Origin: MGBC120314 sp051877855
GTDB lineage: Bacteria > Bacillota > Clostridia > Lachnospirales > Lachnospiraceae
Length of the DNA: 64,000 nucleotides
Assembly (NCBI GenBank): GCA_051877855.1
Contig: JBJEJH010000056.1
Span: 7,537 to 71,536, forward strand
Reading direction: 5' to 3'
Both the position numbers and the translations under genes were made by a program. The notes below the pieces were generated by a model. The model made no database searches. It was not told the origin of the DNA and saw only the letters and a list, made by a program, of their open reading frames with translations. The stretch's first letter is position 1, and each line of letters starts with the position of its first letter. This document shows, in pieces, positions 56,447 to 63,835 of the stretch.

Positions 56447-58170
56447 ACTCAGTATTACTTTTAATCGTCTGTGTTGCCATTTTAGTTTGCGGTTATATCT
56501 TCTACGGAAGATATCTTTGCAAAAAATGGGGCGTAGGTGAGGGAAACATTGAAACTCCTGCTCATACAATGCAGGATGGCGTGGACTATGTTCCTGCAAA
56601 GGCTCCGGTTCTTATGGGACATCATTTCTCATCAATCGCCGGTGCAGGTCCTATTACCGGACCAATCAGTGCTGTTGCAGCCGGCTTCGGTTGGGGTGCA
56701 TGTGCGCTTTGGATTCTTATCGGTGGTATTTTCTTTGGTGGTGTACACGATTTTGGTGCTTTATTTGCATCCGTTCGTCACGGCGGAAAGTCCATTGGTG
56801 AAATTATTTCAATTAATATGAGCCGCAGAGCAAAGAGATTATTCCTCATTTTCTCTTATCTTACATTAATTCTTGTTGTTGCAGCATTTGCATCAATTGT
56901 TGCAAGCACATTTGCTGCAACCTTTACAGCAGAAGGTGCTGTTGATGTAGCTGCTTCTACAGCAAATGCACAGGTAGCAATGGTTTCAATTCTTTTTATT
57001 CTTATTGCTATCGTATTTGGTTTTCTTGTTTATCGTAGAAATGTACCGATGTTTGCAGCTACAATTGCCGGTATTGTTGCTATTGTAGCAATTATTGCAA
57101 TTGGTATTAACTGGCACCCGGTTTACCTTTCCAACAAGGCTTGGATGTGGATTGTAGGTCTTTACATCACAATTGCTTCCGTAACTCCTGTGTGGATTTT
57201 ACTTCAGCCAAGAGATTATCTTTCCAGCTTCTTACTTTATGCTATGATTGCTCTTGCTGTAGTTGCTGTATTTGTATCACATCCATCGATGGACAGCCTT
57301 CCGTTGATTACTAAGGAAGGAAATACAACACCTGTATTCCCGGTACTGTTTACAACCATTGCCTGTGGTGCTATTTCAGGTTTCCACTCATTAGTATCTT
57401 CCGGTACTACATCGAAGCAGTTGGATAAGGAAACCGATGCAAAGCCAATCGCTTACGGTGGTATGTTACTTGAGTGTGTACTGGCAGTATTAACACTTTG
57501 TGCAGTTGCATATGCTTACAAGTACAATGCAGCAAACCCTGACGCTGCATTAAAGGGTGCTACAGCAATCTTCGGTGGTGGTCTTGCACACATGATCGAT
57601 GATGTTATTCCTGGTACCTATGGCGTATTATTTACATTACTTGTACTTACATATTCAGCATTCTGTTTAACATCTCTTGATACAGCTACACGTCTTGCAC
57701 GTTTCATGTTCCAGGAATTCTGGATTGACTCTACAAAGGGTGAGACAGTTGAGAATGTTACAGGTGCTAAAAAGGTTCTTGCTAATCCATATGTTGCCAC
57801 AATCATCACTGTAATTCTTGGTATTCTTCTTGGTATGAATGGTTATGGTAAGATCTGGGCATTGTTCGGATCAGCGAACCAGTTACTTGCTGCACTTGGT
57901 TTACTTGCAGTTGCTACATGGTTAAGCAACATTGGTAAGGACAATAAGATGTTCCTTCTTCCAATGGCATTCATGTTAGTTGTTACAATTTCATCTCTGG
58001 TTATCAATAGTCTGAATCAGTACAATATCATTGCCGGTAAGGTTGCTGAAAAGGTTGCCGACTGGGGTACATGGGCTCAGCTTATTATCGGAGTATTGTT
58101 AATTGTTCTTGCAGTTGTTCTTGCTGTTGAAGGTTGTCAGACAATCTTCAAGAAGAAGGAAGCTAAGTAA
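56443..58170 (+). CDS. cstA: CstA family peptide/pyruvate transporter
   Basis: A 575-residue protein with about 16 hydrophobic segments. CstA blocks are VPAKAPVLMGHHFSSIAGAGPITGPI (in part), GGVHDFGALFASVRHGGKSIGE, LQPRDYLSSFLLY, GFHSLVSSGTTSKQL and LFGSANQLLAALGLL. The family takes up peptides or pyruvate during carbon limitation. Codon use is markedly more uniform (GGT, GCT/GCA, CTT) than in its neighbours, which suggests high expression. AAGGAG lies before the start, inside the upstream gene's last codons. Confidence 0.95.
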   Translation: MNSVLLLIVCVAILVCGYIFYGRYLCKKWGVGEGNIETPAHTMQDGVDYVPAKAPVLMGHHFSSIAGAGPITGPISAVAAGFGWGACALWILIGGIFFGGVHDFGALFASVRHGGKSIGEIISINMSRRAKRLFLIFSYLTLILVVAAFASIVASTFAATFTAEGAVDVAASTANAQVAMVSILFILIAIVFGFLVYRRNVPMFAATIAGIVAIVAIIAIGINWHPVYLSNKAWMWIVGLYITIASVTPVWILLQPRDYLSSFLLYAMIALAVVAVFVSHPSMDSLPLITKEGNTTPVFPVLFTTIACGAISGFHSLVSSGTTSKQLDKETDAKPIAYGGMLLECVLAVLTLCAVAYAYKYNAANPDAALKGATAIFGGGLAHMIDDVIPGTYGVLFTLLVLTYSAFCLTSLDTATRLARFMFQEFWIDSTKGETVENVTGAKKVLANPYVATIITVILGILLGMNGYGKIWALFGSANQLLAALGLLAVATWLSNIGKDNKMFLLPMAFMLVVTISSLVINSLNQYNIIAGKVAEKVADWGTWAQLIIGVLLIVLAVVLAVEGCQTIFKKKEAK

Positions 58171-58197
58171 TTAGCTCATTAATAAATAGTACGTATT

Positions 58198-58228
58198 AAG
58201 GCATGTCCTCTATGGGCATGCCTTTTTT
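58198..58228 (+). terminator. Rho-independent terminator after cstA
   Basis: AAGGCATGTCC (58198-58208) pairs with GGGCATGCCTT (58214-58224) through eleven base pairs with one G-U, loop TCTAT, followed by six T residues. Confidence 0.92.
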
Positions 58229-58293
58229 ATACCGGCCCAAGTCTTTTTTATGACGGTTTACATTACTTTTCTCTATTATTATGTTGCATTCTG

Positions 58294-58302
58294 TGGTATA
58301 AT
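58294..58302 (+). promoter_or_regulatory. Extended -10 promoter of the kinase-like gene
   Basis: TGGTATAAT (58294-58302) is a perfect extended -10 element about 58 bases before the ATG. The -35 region is weak (ATTATT-like), as often with extended -10 promoters. Confidence 0.5.
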
Positions 58303-58359
58303 ATTTTAAAAGCAGGTTCTGTAATCTATGTGAAAATGTTAGGAAGGGATGTGCATGTT

Positions 58360-58995
58360 ATGGATGAGAAATTGATTATAACAATTGGCCGTGAGTATGG
58401 AAGCGGTGGACATGAGATTGGTCTTAAGCTTGCAGAGGAATTGGGAATTAAGTGTTATGACAAGGAACTTCTGGAACTGGCAGCCAAGGAAAGCGGTCTG
58501 TGCACCGAAGTAATGGAGACACATGATGAAAGGCCGACAAATAGTTTCTTATATAATCTGGTAATGGATACATATTCGATGGGTTTTTCTTCCTCAACGG
58601 CTTTTATGGATATGCCAATTAATCATAAGGTATTTCTGGCACAGTTTGATACCATTAAGAAATTAGCCAGGGAGGAGTCCTGTGTCATTGTGGGCCGATG
58701 TGCGGATTATGCCTTAGAGGATGATCCGAATATGATCAGTGTCTTTATCAAGGCGCCTGTTTCATCTCGTGTAGCCCGAATTATGAAACGTCGTGATGTA
58801 AAGGAAGATAAAGCATTTGAAATGATTGCAAAGCAGGATAAGAAGCGTTCCAGTTATTATAATTATTATTCCGGCAAAAAATGGGGCGATGCCAAGAGCT
58901 ATGATCTTTGCATCGACAGCAGTAAGGTTGGAATTGATGGGGCGATTGCTGTAATCAAGGCGTATATTGCAGCTAAGAATGCCAAGAATAATTAA
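58360..58995 (+). CDS. Cytidylate kinase-like family protein
   Basis: A 211-residue P-loop protein: ITIGREYGSGGHEIGLKLAEELG at the N-terminus replaces the classical GxxxxGK[ST] loop with GREYGSGG, as in the cytidylate-kinase-like family (AAA_26). IVGRCADYALEDDP and VARIMKRRDVKEDKA follow. The substrate is unknown; it is not the Cmk of nucleotide metabolism. The ATG at 58360 has AGGAAGGGA ten bases upstream; an earlier GTG at 58330 is less likely. Confidence 0.9.
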   Translation: MDEKLIITIGREYGSGGHEIGLKLAEELGIKCYDKELLELAAKESGLCTEVMETHDERPTNSFLYNLVMDTYSMGFSSSTAFMDMPINHKVFLAQFDTIKKLAREESCVIVGRCADYALEDDPNMISVFIKAPVSSRVARIMKRRDVKEDKAFEMIAKQDKKRSSYYNYYSGKKWGDAKSYDLCIDSSKVGIDGAIAVIKAYIAAKNAKNN

Positions 58996-59041
58996 TACAG
59001 AAATGATTTAAGATTCATTTTTATTATCCGGGAGTATTAAT

Positions 59042-59179
59042 ATGTATTACCAGACATTATATCAATCTAAAAAGAATAAGCTGAAGGACTGGATTGGTGA
59101 AACAAAGATTTTTTCCTATGTAATGATTATAACTTATGCAGTGCTTATTTCAACATGGTTGATTTTATTATGTTTATAA
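59042..59179 (+). CDS. 45-residue single-pass membrane peptide
   Basis: A small gene starting MYYQTLYQSKKNKLKDWIG, followed by a hydrophobic segment (VMIITYAVLISTWLILLCL) that runs to the C-terminus. A GGGAG lies about seven bases before the ATG, in the gap between the kinase-like gene and the rplU promoter. I do not recognise a family. The clear binding site and the basic-amphipathic plus membrane design favour a real small protein. Confidence 0.6.
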   Translation: MYYQTLYQSKKNKLKDWIGETKIFSYVMIITYAVLISTWLILLCL

Positions 59180-59217
59180 ATTATCATAAAAAATTATGTA
59201 AAATATTGAAAATATCG

Positions 59218-59246
59218 TTGACAAGAGCATTCCTCGATGTTATTAT
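59218..59246 (+). promoter_or_regulatory. Sigma-A promoter of rplU-prp-rpmA
   Basis: TTGACA (59218-59223), a 17-base spacer and TATTAT (59241-59246; TATATT is an alternative with a 20-base spacer). The predicted start is near 59253, giving a leader of about 77 bases. Confidence 0.7.
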
Positions 59247-59252
59247 ATTCTA

Positions 59253-59329
59253 GTGTGCCGCACAGTGGGGTATGAAGTATGCAGACGCATCACCGAAGCT
59301 GGCGAGTATTTAAATAGGAGGTTGCTCAT
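59253..59329 (+). promoter_or_regulatory. Candidate ribosomal protein L21 leader RNA
   Basis: The leader before rplU has a compact sequence with GTGCCGCACAGTGGGGT, a small ATGC/GCAT hairpin, CACCGAAGCTGGC and then AGGAGG before the start. Firmicutes carry an L21 leader motif in this position, thought to bind L21 for autoregulation. I recall the motif only in outline, so the match needs a covariance-model test. Confidence 0.5.
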
Positions 59330-59638
59330 ATGTACGCAATTATTGCAACAGGTGGTAAGCAGTACACAGTTAAGGAAGGCGATGTAATCCGTGTTGAAAA
59401 GCTCGGTGTTAACGCTGGTGAGACTGTAACTTTCGATCAGGTGCTTTTTGTGAACAATGGAGAGGCTAAGGTTGGTGATCCAACAGTAGCAGGTGCTACA
59501 GTAACAGCATCCGTTGTTAAGGAAGGCAAGGCAAAGAAGGTTATCGTTTATAAGTATAAGAGAAAAACTGGATACCACAAGAAGAACGGTCATAGACAGT
59601 TATTCACAGAAGTTAAGATTGAGAAGATCAATGCTTAA
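59330..59638 (+). CDS. rplU: 50S ribosomal protein L21
   Basis: A 102-residue L21: MYAIIATGGKQYTVKEGDVIRVEKL (first part of the family signature), GDPTVAGATVTA and YKYKRKTGYHKKNGHRQ. It binds 23S rRNA in the 50S subunit. AGGAGG lies about eight bases before the start. It leads the rplU-prp-rpmA operon. Confidence 0.98.
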   Translation: MYAIIATGGKQYTVKEGDVIRVEKLGVNAGETVTFDQVLFVNNGEAKVGDPTVAGATVTASVVKEGKAKKVIVYKYKRKTGYHKKNGHRQLFTEVKIEKINA

Positions 59639-59654
59639 TTAAAGGTAGAAGGTT

Positions 59655-59981
59655 ATGATTAATGTTACAATCTATACAAGAAATGATGAGATTGTAGGTT
59701 TTTGTTCCGAGGGACATGCCGGATATGATAATTCCGGTAGAGATCTTATCTGTGCAGCGGTTTCCGTACTGGTTATTAATACAATTAATTCAATTGAGCA
59801 ATTTACGAATGATCAGGATGAGGTTGAGGCAGATGAGGATTCCGGGTACATACATTTTATGTTAAAGACTGATGATCCTTGCAGTGAAACCAGTGTTTTA
59901 TTAAAATCCATGGTGCTTGGTATACAAAATGTTTCAAAAGGGAACAAGAAATATTTACGTTTGAGATTTAAGGAGGTGTAA
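59655..59981 (+). CDS. prp: Ribosomal-processing cysteine protease Prp
   Basis: A 108-residue protein with the catalytic His in EGHAGYDNSGRDLICAAVS (about His20) and Cys in ICAAVS (about Cys32). Prp removes the N-terminal extension of L27 in Firmicutes and related groups. The substrate, with its cleavage motif intact, is encoded directly downstream. Confidence 0.95.
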   Translation: MINVTIYTRNDEIVGFCSEGHAGYDNSGRDLICAAVSVLVINTINSIEQFTNDQDEVEADEDSGYIHFMLKTDDPCSETSVLLKSMVLGIQNVSKGNKKYLRLRFKEV

Positions 59982-59985
59982 ACCT

Positions 59986-60270
59986 ATGTTGAATATGAAT
60001 CTTCAATTCTTCGCTCATAAAAAGGGTGTTGGTTCTACTAAGAACGGTAGAGATTCTGAGTCTAAGAGATTGGGCGCTAAGAGAGCTGATGGTCAGTTCG
60101 TATTAGCTGGTAACATTCTTTACAGACAGCGTGGTACTAAGATCCATCCGGGTAACAATGTTGGCCGTGGTGGTGACGATACATTATTCGCTTTAGTTAA
60201 CGGTGTCGTTAAGTTTGAGAGAAAGGGCAGAGACAAGAAGCAGGTTTCTGTTTACCCAGTAGAGCAGTAA
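59986..60270 (+). CDS. rpmA: 50S ribosomal protein L27, with Prp-cleaved N-terminus
   Basis: A 94-residue L27. It starts MLNMNLQFFAHKKGVGS: the LQFF before AHKKG is the Prp cleavage motif, leaving the mature N-terminus that reaches the peptidyl-transferase centre. GRDSESKRLGAKRADGQFV and KIHPGNNVGRGGDDTLFA are standard. A strong AAGGAGGTG precedes the ATG. Confidence 0.98.
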   Translation: MLNMNLQFFAHKKGVGSTKNGRDSESKRLGAKRADGQFVLAGNILYRQRGTKIHPGNNVGRGGDDTLFALVNGVVKFERKGRDKKQVSVYPVEQ

Positions 60271-60276
60271 TGAGTG

Positions 60277-60313
60277 ATGGCTCCAAATCTTATCGGGTTT
60301 GGAGCCATTTTTT
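60277..60313 (+). terminator. Rho-independent terminator after rpmA
   Basis: ATGGCTCCAAA (60277-60287) pairs perfectly with TTTGGAGCCAT (60298-60308), followed by a run of T. It separates the ribosomal protein operon from obgE, although partial read-through is common at this junction. Confidence 0.92.
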
Positions 60314-60389
60314 CTATCCGGCGAATATCGGATCGTTGTTTTATAGCGTGTTTAAGGTATGTGATTCCATCGTAGTGAAGGAGAATTAT

Positions 60390-61679
60390 ATGTTTGCAGA
60401 TAGTGCCAGAATATTCATCAAGTCCGGTAAGGGCGGAGATGGACATGTTAGTTTTAGAAGAGAATTATACGTTGCGGCCGGTGGTCCCGATGGTGGTGAC
60501 GGCGGCAGAGGCGGCGATATTATATTTGAAGTTGATAAAGGCCTTAATACTCTGACCGATTTTCGACATGTCAGAAAATATGTTGCAGAACCGGGAGAAG
60601 AGGGCGGAAAGAGACGTTGCCATGGCAAGGATGGCGAGGACCTTGTAATTAAAGTGCCGGAAGGTACGGTTATTAAAGATGATGAATCCGGTAAAGTCAT
60701 TGCGGATATGTCCGGAGATAATCTTCGTGAAGTAATCCTTAAGGGAGGAAAAGGCGGAAAGGGTAATATGAACTTTGCCACACCGACCATGCAGGTTCCT
60801 AAGTATGCACAGCCCGGACAGGACGCAAAGGAATTATGGGTTCGTCTGGAGTTGAAGGTTATTGCGGATGTTGGTTTAGTAGGTTTCCCGAATGTAGGAA
60901 AATCAACGATTCTTTCCCGAGTAACCAATGCAAGACCTAAGATTGCCAACTATCATTTTACTACAATCAATCCGAATCTTGGTGTTGTGGATCTGGATGG
61001 AAGTAAGGGATTTGTTATGGCAGATATTCCGGGTTTGATCGAGGGTGCATCCGAAGGTATTGGACTTGGACATCAGTTTTTAAAGCATATTGAGCGTACC
61101 AAGGTGCTGATTCATGTTGTGGATGCAGCATCGACGGAGGGACGTGATCCCATTGATGATATTAATAAGATTAATGAAGAATTAAAGAAGTATAATCCGG
61201 ATCTTCTGTCACGTCCACAGGTTATTGCAGCCAACAAGATTGATTCAATTTATGATGATGGATCTGAAAGTCCAATCGATCGATTACGCAAGGAATTTGA
61301 GCCACAGGGGATTAAGGTATTTCCAATTTCAGCTGTCAGTGGTCAGGGGCTAAAGGAACTTTTATACCATGTGCATGGTCTTCTTGCGACTGTGGATCAA
61401 AAGCCGGTTATCTTTGAGAGAGAATTCTTCCCGGATGAATTTCTTGATAATCCAAATGATCCTTTTACTATTGAAGTTGCGCCGGATGGCGCCTATGAGG
61501 TATTTGGTCCAAGAGTTGAAAAAATGCTTGGATATACCAATCTTGATTCAGAGAAGGGCTTTAATTTCTTCCAGAATTTCCTGAAAGATTCCGGTATCAT
61601 TGCCCAGCTTAAAGAAATGGGCATTGAAGAGGGTGATACCGTTCGTATGGATTATATGGAATTTGAATTCTATGAATAA
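60390..61679 (+). CDS. obgE: GTPase ObgE/CgtA
   Basis: A 429-residue Obg: the Gly-rich Obg fold (FADSARIFIKSGKGGDGHVS, GGDGGRGGDIIFEVD), the GTPase with GFPNVGKSTIL, DIPGLIEGASEGIGLGHQF and NKID, and the C-terminal OCT domain (GAYEVFGPRVEKML...MDYMEFEFYE). It acts in 50S assembly and growth control. The ATG at 60390 has AAGGAG six bases upstream and gives the universal N-terminus; the open frame reaching back to 60270 is through the terminator and is not coding. Confidence 0.97.
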   Translation: MFADSARIFIKSGKGGDGHVSFRRELYVAAGGPDGGDGGRGGDIIFEVDKGLNTLTDFRHVRKYVAEPGEEGGKRRCHGKDGEDLVIKVPEGTVIKDDESGKVIADMSGDNLREVILKGGKGGKGNMNFATPTMQVPKYAQPGQDAKELWVRLELKVIADVGLVGFPNVGKSTILSRVTNARPKIANYHFTTINPNLGVVDLDGSKGFVMADIPGLIEGASEGIGLGHQFLKHIERTKVLIHVVDAASTEGRDPIDDINKINEELKKYNPDLLSRPQVIAANKIDSIYDDGSESPIDRLRKEFEPQGIKVFPISAVSGQGLKELLYHVHGLLATVDQKPVIFEREFFPDEFLDNPNDPFTIEVAPDGAYEVFGPRVEKMLGYTNLDSEKGFNFFQNFLKDSGIIAQLKEMGIEEGDTVRMDYMEFEFYE

Positions 61680-61738
61680 AAAAGTTTAATAATTGTAGTT
61701 AGTTGACATAAATTTATTATGTAAACAAAGGAGATAAT

Positions 61739-62059
61739 ATGACAAGTAAGCAGCGTTCTTATTTAAAAGGATTAGCCATGAATATGGATCCTATTTTTCA
61801 ATTTGGCAAATCAAGTCTGACACCGGAAAATACTCAGGCGATTTCAGAAGCATTAGAAAAAAGAGAGTTAATTAAGATTAATGTTCTTAAAAATTGTATG
61901 GATGACCCGAACGAATTGGCTCGTATGGTGGCGGAACGTACCAGAGCAGAAGTCGTTCAGGTGATTGGTAAGAAAATTGTGCTTTACCGTGAGGCGAAGG
62001 ATCCTAAGAACCGCAAAATTGAACTTCCACGTGAGAAGAAAAAGAATGTAGCAGAGTAA
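61739..62059 (+). CDS. yhbY: YhbY family RNA-binding (CRM domain) protein
   Basis: A 106-residue protein: SKQRSYLKGLAMNMDPIFQFGKSSLT, then ELIKINVLKNC and GKKIVLYR are the CRM domain marks. YhbY binds pre-50S particles. The basic C-terminus (PREKKKNVAE) extends beyond the core. AAAGGAG lies about five bases before the ATG. It sits between obgE and nadD, as in many Firmicutes. Confidence 0.95.
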   Translation: MTSKQRSYLKGLAMNMDPIFQFGKSSLTPENTQAISEALEKRELIKINVLKNCMDDPNELARMVAERTRAEVVQVIGKKIVLYREAKDPKNRKIELPREKKKNVAE

Positions 62060-62073
62060 AATGAGGTGAAATC

Positions 62074-62700
62074 ATGGCGAGCATCGGAATTATGGGAGGA
62101 ACCTTTAATCCTATTCATTTAGGTCATATTGAGCTGGCTAAAGCCGCATATGAACAATATTCTTTGGATAAAGTAATCTTTATGCCTGCGGGATGTCCGC
62201 CCCATAAATCAAGCGAGTCAATTGCTTCGTCCCATCATCGTTTAGCCATGGTGAATCTTGCAATTAAGCCCTATTCTTATTTTGAAAGTTCCGATTTTGA
62301 AATTCGAATGGAGGGGCGCAGTTATACCGCAAATACGTTGATTAAGCTGCATAAAATATATCCGGAGAATCAATTTTATTTTCTGATGGGCGGAGATTCT
62401 TTTTTTCAGTTTAATGAATGGCATAAACCCGATGTTATCGCACAGAATTGTATAATTCTTGTGGCCGACCGGGGGGATTATACCAGAGAGCAATGGAATG
62501 AACAGAAAGAACATTTGATGAAGGATTATGGTGCACAGGTTGAGCGGATTACGCTGTCTCCAATACCTATGAGTTCCACGGATTTTCGTAATAATATAGC
62601 GCAATTTTTAGATATGAATTCGAAGGAATTAGAAAGGCATTTTATGATACCTGAAGTATTTGAGTATATTCGCAGGAATCATTTATATTGTACAGATTAA
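62074..62700 (+). CDS. nadD: Nicotinate-nucleotide adenylyltransferase
   Basis: A 208-residue NadD: GIMGGTFNPIHLGHIELAK with the nucleotidyl-transferase motif, PAGCPPHKS, FLMGGDSFFQFNEWH and the C-terminal PMSSTDFRNNI motif. It adenylates nicotinate mononucleotide to deamido-NAD in NAD synthesis. AGGTGA precedes the ATG. It is followed by yqeK, its usual neighbour. Confidence 0.96.
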   Translation: MASIGIMGGTFNPIHLGHIELAKAAYEQYSLDKVIFMPAGCPPHKSSESIASSHHRLAMVNLAIKPYSYFESSDFEIRMEGRSYTANTLIKLHKIYPENQFYFLMGGDSFFQFNEWHKPDVIAQNCIILVADRGDYTREQWNEQKEHLMKDYGAQVERITLSPIPMSSTDFRNNIAQFLDMNSKELERHFMIPEVFEYIRRNHLYCTD

Positions 62701-62712
62701 GAGGTTGCTTTG

Positions 62713-63315
62713 ATGTTTGACGAATACTTTAAAGATATTGAAGAAAAATTATCATTAAATCTAAAACCCAGTCGTTTTCAGCATACCCTTGGCGTTGCAC
62801 ACACCTGTGTTGCCCTTGCAATGTGTTACGGACTTGATATGAAAAGAGCTTATCTTGCCGGTTTATTACATGATTGTGCAAAATGCATTCCGGATGATGA
62901 TCAAATTAAGCTCTGCAATCAATATGGCATCCCCATCCGGCCCATTGAATATGAAAGTCCTTATCTTCTTCATGCCAAATTGGGTGCATATTTTGCAGAG
63001 AAGGAATATAAGGTGAGTGATGCGGAAATTTTAGATGCAATACGATGTCATACCACCGGAAAAGGTGCAATGACTATGTTGGAAATGATTTTGTTTGTTT
63101 CTGATTATATTGAACCGGGACGTGACAAAGCCTTGCATTTACATGAAATTCGTATGGAAGCATTTAAAGATATTCAACACTGCGTCTATCTTATTTTAAG
63201 AGATACTCTGGATTACTTGAAAAAGAAGGGGCAGCCCATTGATCATATGACTGAAAAAACATTTGATTATTATCAGCAGTTTTATAAAATATCAAGTGAT
63301 TGCGATACAATTTAG
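62713..63315 (+). CDS. yqeK: YqeK, HD-domain Ap4A hydrolase
   Basis: A 200-residue HD-domain protein: RFQHTLGVAHTCV, AYLAGLLHDCAKCI with the HD pair, IRCHTTGKGAMTMLEMILFVSDYIEPGRD with the further His and Asp ligands. YqeK proteins cleave diadenosine tetraphosphate symmetrically. I use the ATG at 62713, eight bases after GAGG; a TTG directly upstream would add one residue. Confidence 0.94.
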   Translation: MFDEYFKDIEEKLSLNLKPSRFQHTLGVAHTCVALAMCYGLDMKRAYLAGLLHDCAKCIPDDDQIKLCNQYGIPIRPIEYESPYLLHAKLGAYFAEKEYKVSDAEILDAIRCHTTGKGAMTMLEMILFVSDYIEPGRDKALHLHEIRMEAFKDIQHCVYLILRDTLDYLKKKGQPIDHMTEKTFDYYQQFYKISSDCDTI

Positions 63316-63411
63316 ATTACTATAATGATAAGTTTGTGTATAATATTATCTTGATGTAATTGATAATTTATTTCGCAATCATCTTAAGAATAAAAATCAG
63401 GAGGAGTTAAA

Positions 63412-63759
63412 ATGGATTCAAGAGAAATGGCTAGAATCGCGGTACGTGCCCTGGAGGAAAAAAAGGGTGTGGATATTCGTGTAATTGATATCAGTAAGGT
63501 TTCTGTTATGGCAGATTATTTTATTATCGCAAATGGTACGAACACCAATCAGGTACAGGCTTTAGTAGACAACGTACAGGAGCAGTTATATAAGGAAGGC
63601 ATTGAGGCAAAGAATGTGGAAGGATATAACACCGCATCCTGGATTTTAATGGATTTTCGGGATATTATTGTCCATGTATTTTCAGAAGAAGATCGTCTTT
63701 TCTATGATCTTGAAAGAATCTGGCGTGATGGTGAATTGATACGTCCAAGCGAACTATAG
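63412..63759 (+). CDS. rsfS: Ribosomal silencing factor RsfS
   Basis: A 115-residue protein: ADYFIIANGTNTNQVQALVDNV, EGYNTASWILMDFRDIIVHVF and FYDLERIW are the RsfS/Iojap signature. It binds L14 and blocks subunit joining in starvation. AGGAGG is seven bases before the ATG. The LytR-type gene often found between yqeK and rsfS is absent here; the gap is 96 bases with a TATAAT at 63339-63344. Confidence 0.96.
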   Translation: MDSREMARIAVRALEEKKGVDIRVIDISKVSVMADYFIIANGTNTNQVQALVDNVQEQLYKEGIEAKNVEGYNTASWILMDFRDIIVHVFSEEDRLFYDLERIWRDGELIRPSEL

Positions 63760-63788
63760 TTGGAACCAGAATGATACGATGAATCGAA

Positions 63789-63830
63789 AACCCTGAGAGT
63801 TATTGTCACATAATTCTCAGGGTTATTTTT
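63789..63830. terminator. Bidirectional terminator between rsfS and lexA
   Basis: Positions 63789-63803 pair with 63810-63824 over fifteen base pairs with one G-U, loop TGTCAC, followed on the + strand by ATTTTTT. The A-rich side before the stem (CGAAAA) gives a weaker T run for transcription from lexA on the minus strand. Confidence 0.85.
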
Positions 63831-63835
63831 TATAA

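Noticed and set aside
60270..60389. Open frame upstream of and in frame with obgE, which would add 40 residues
   Set aside because: It runs through the rpmA terminator hairpin and lacks a ribosome binding site; Obg proteins begin at the MFADSARIF position, where AAGGAG is correctly placed.
61703..61724. TTGACA with TATGTA before yhbY as a promoter
   Set aside because: The spacing of about 12 bases is too short, and no -10 box is present at 16-18 bases.
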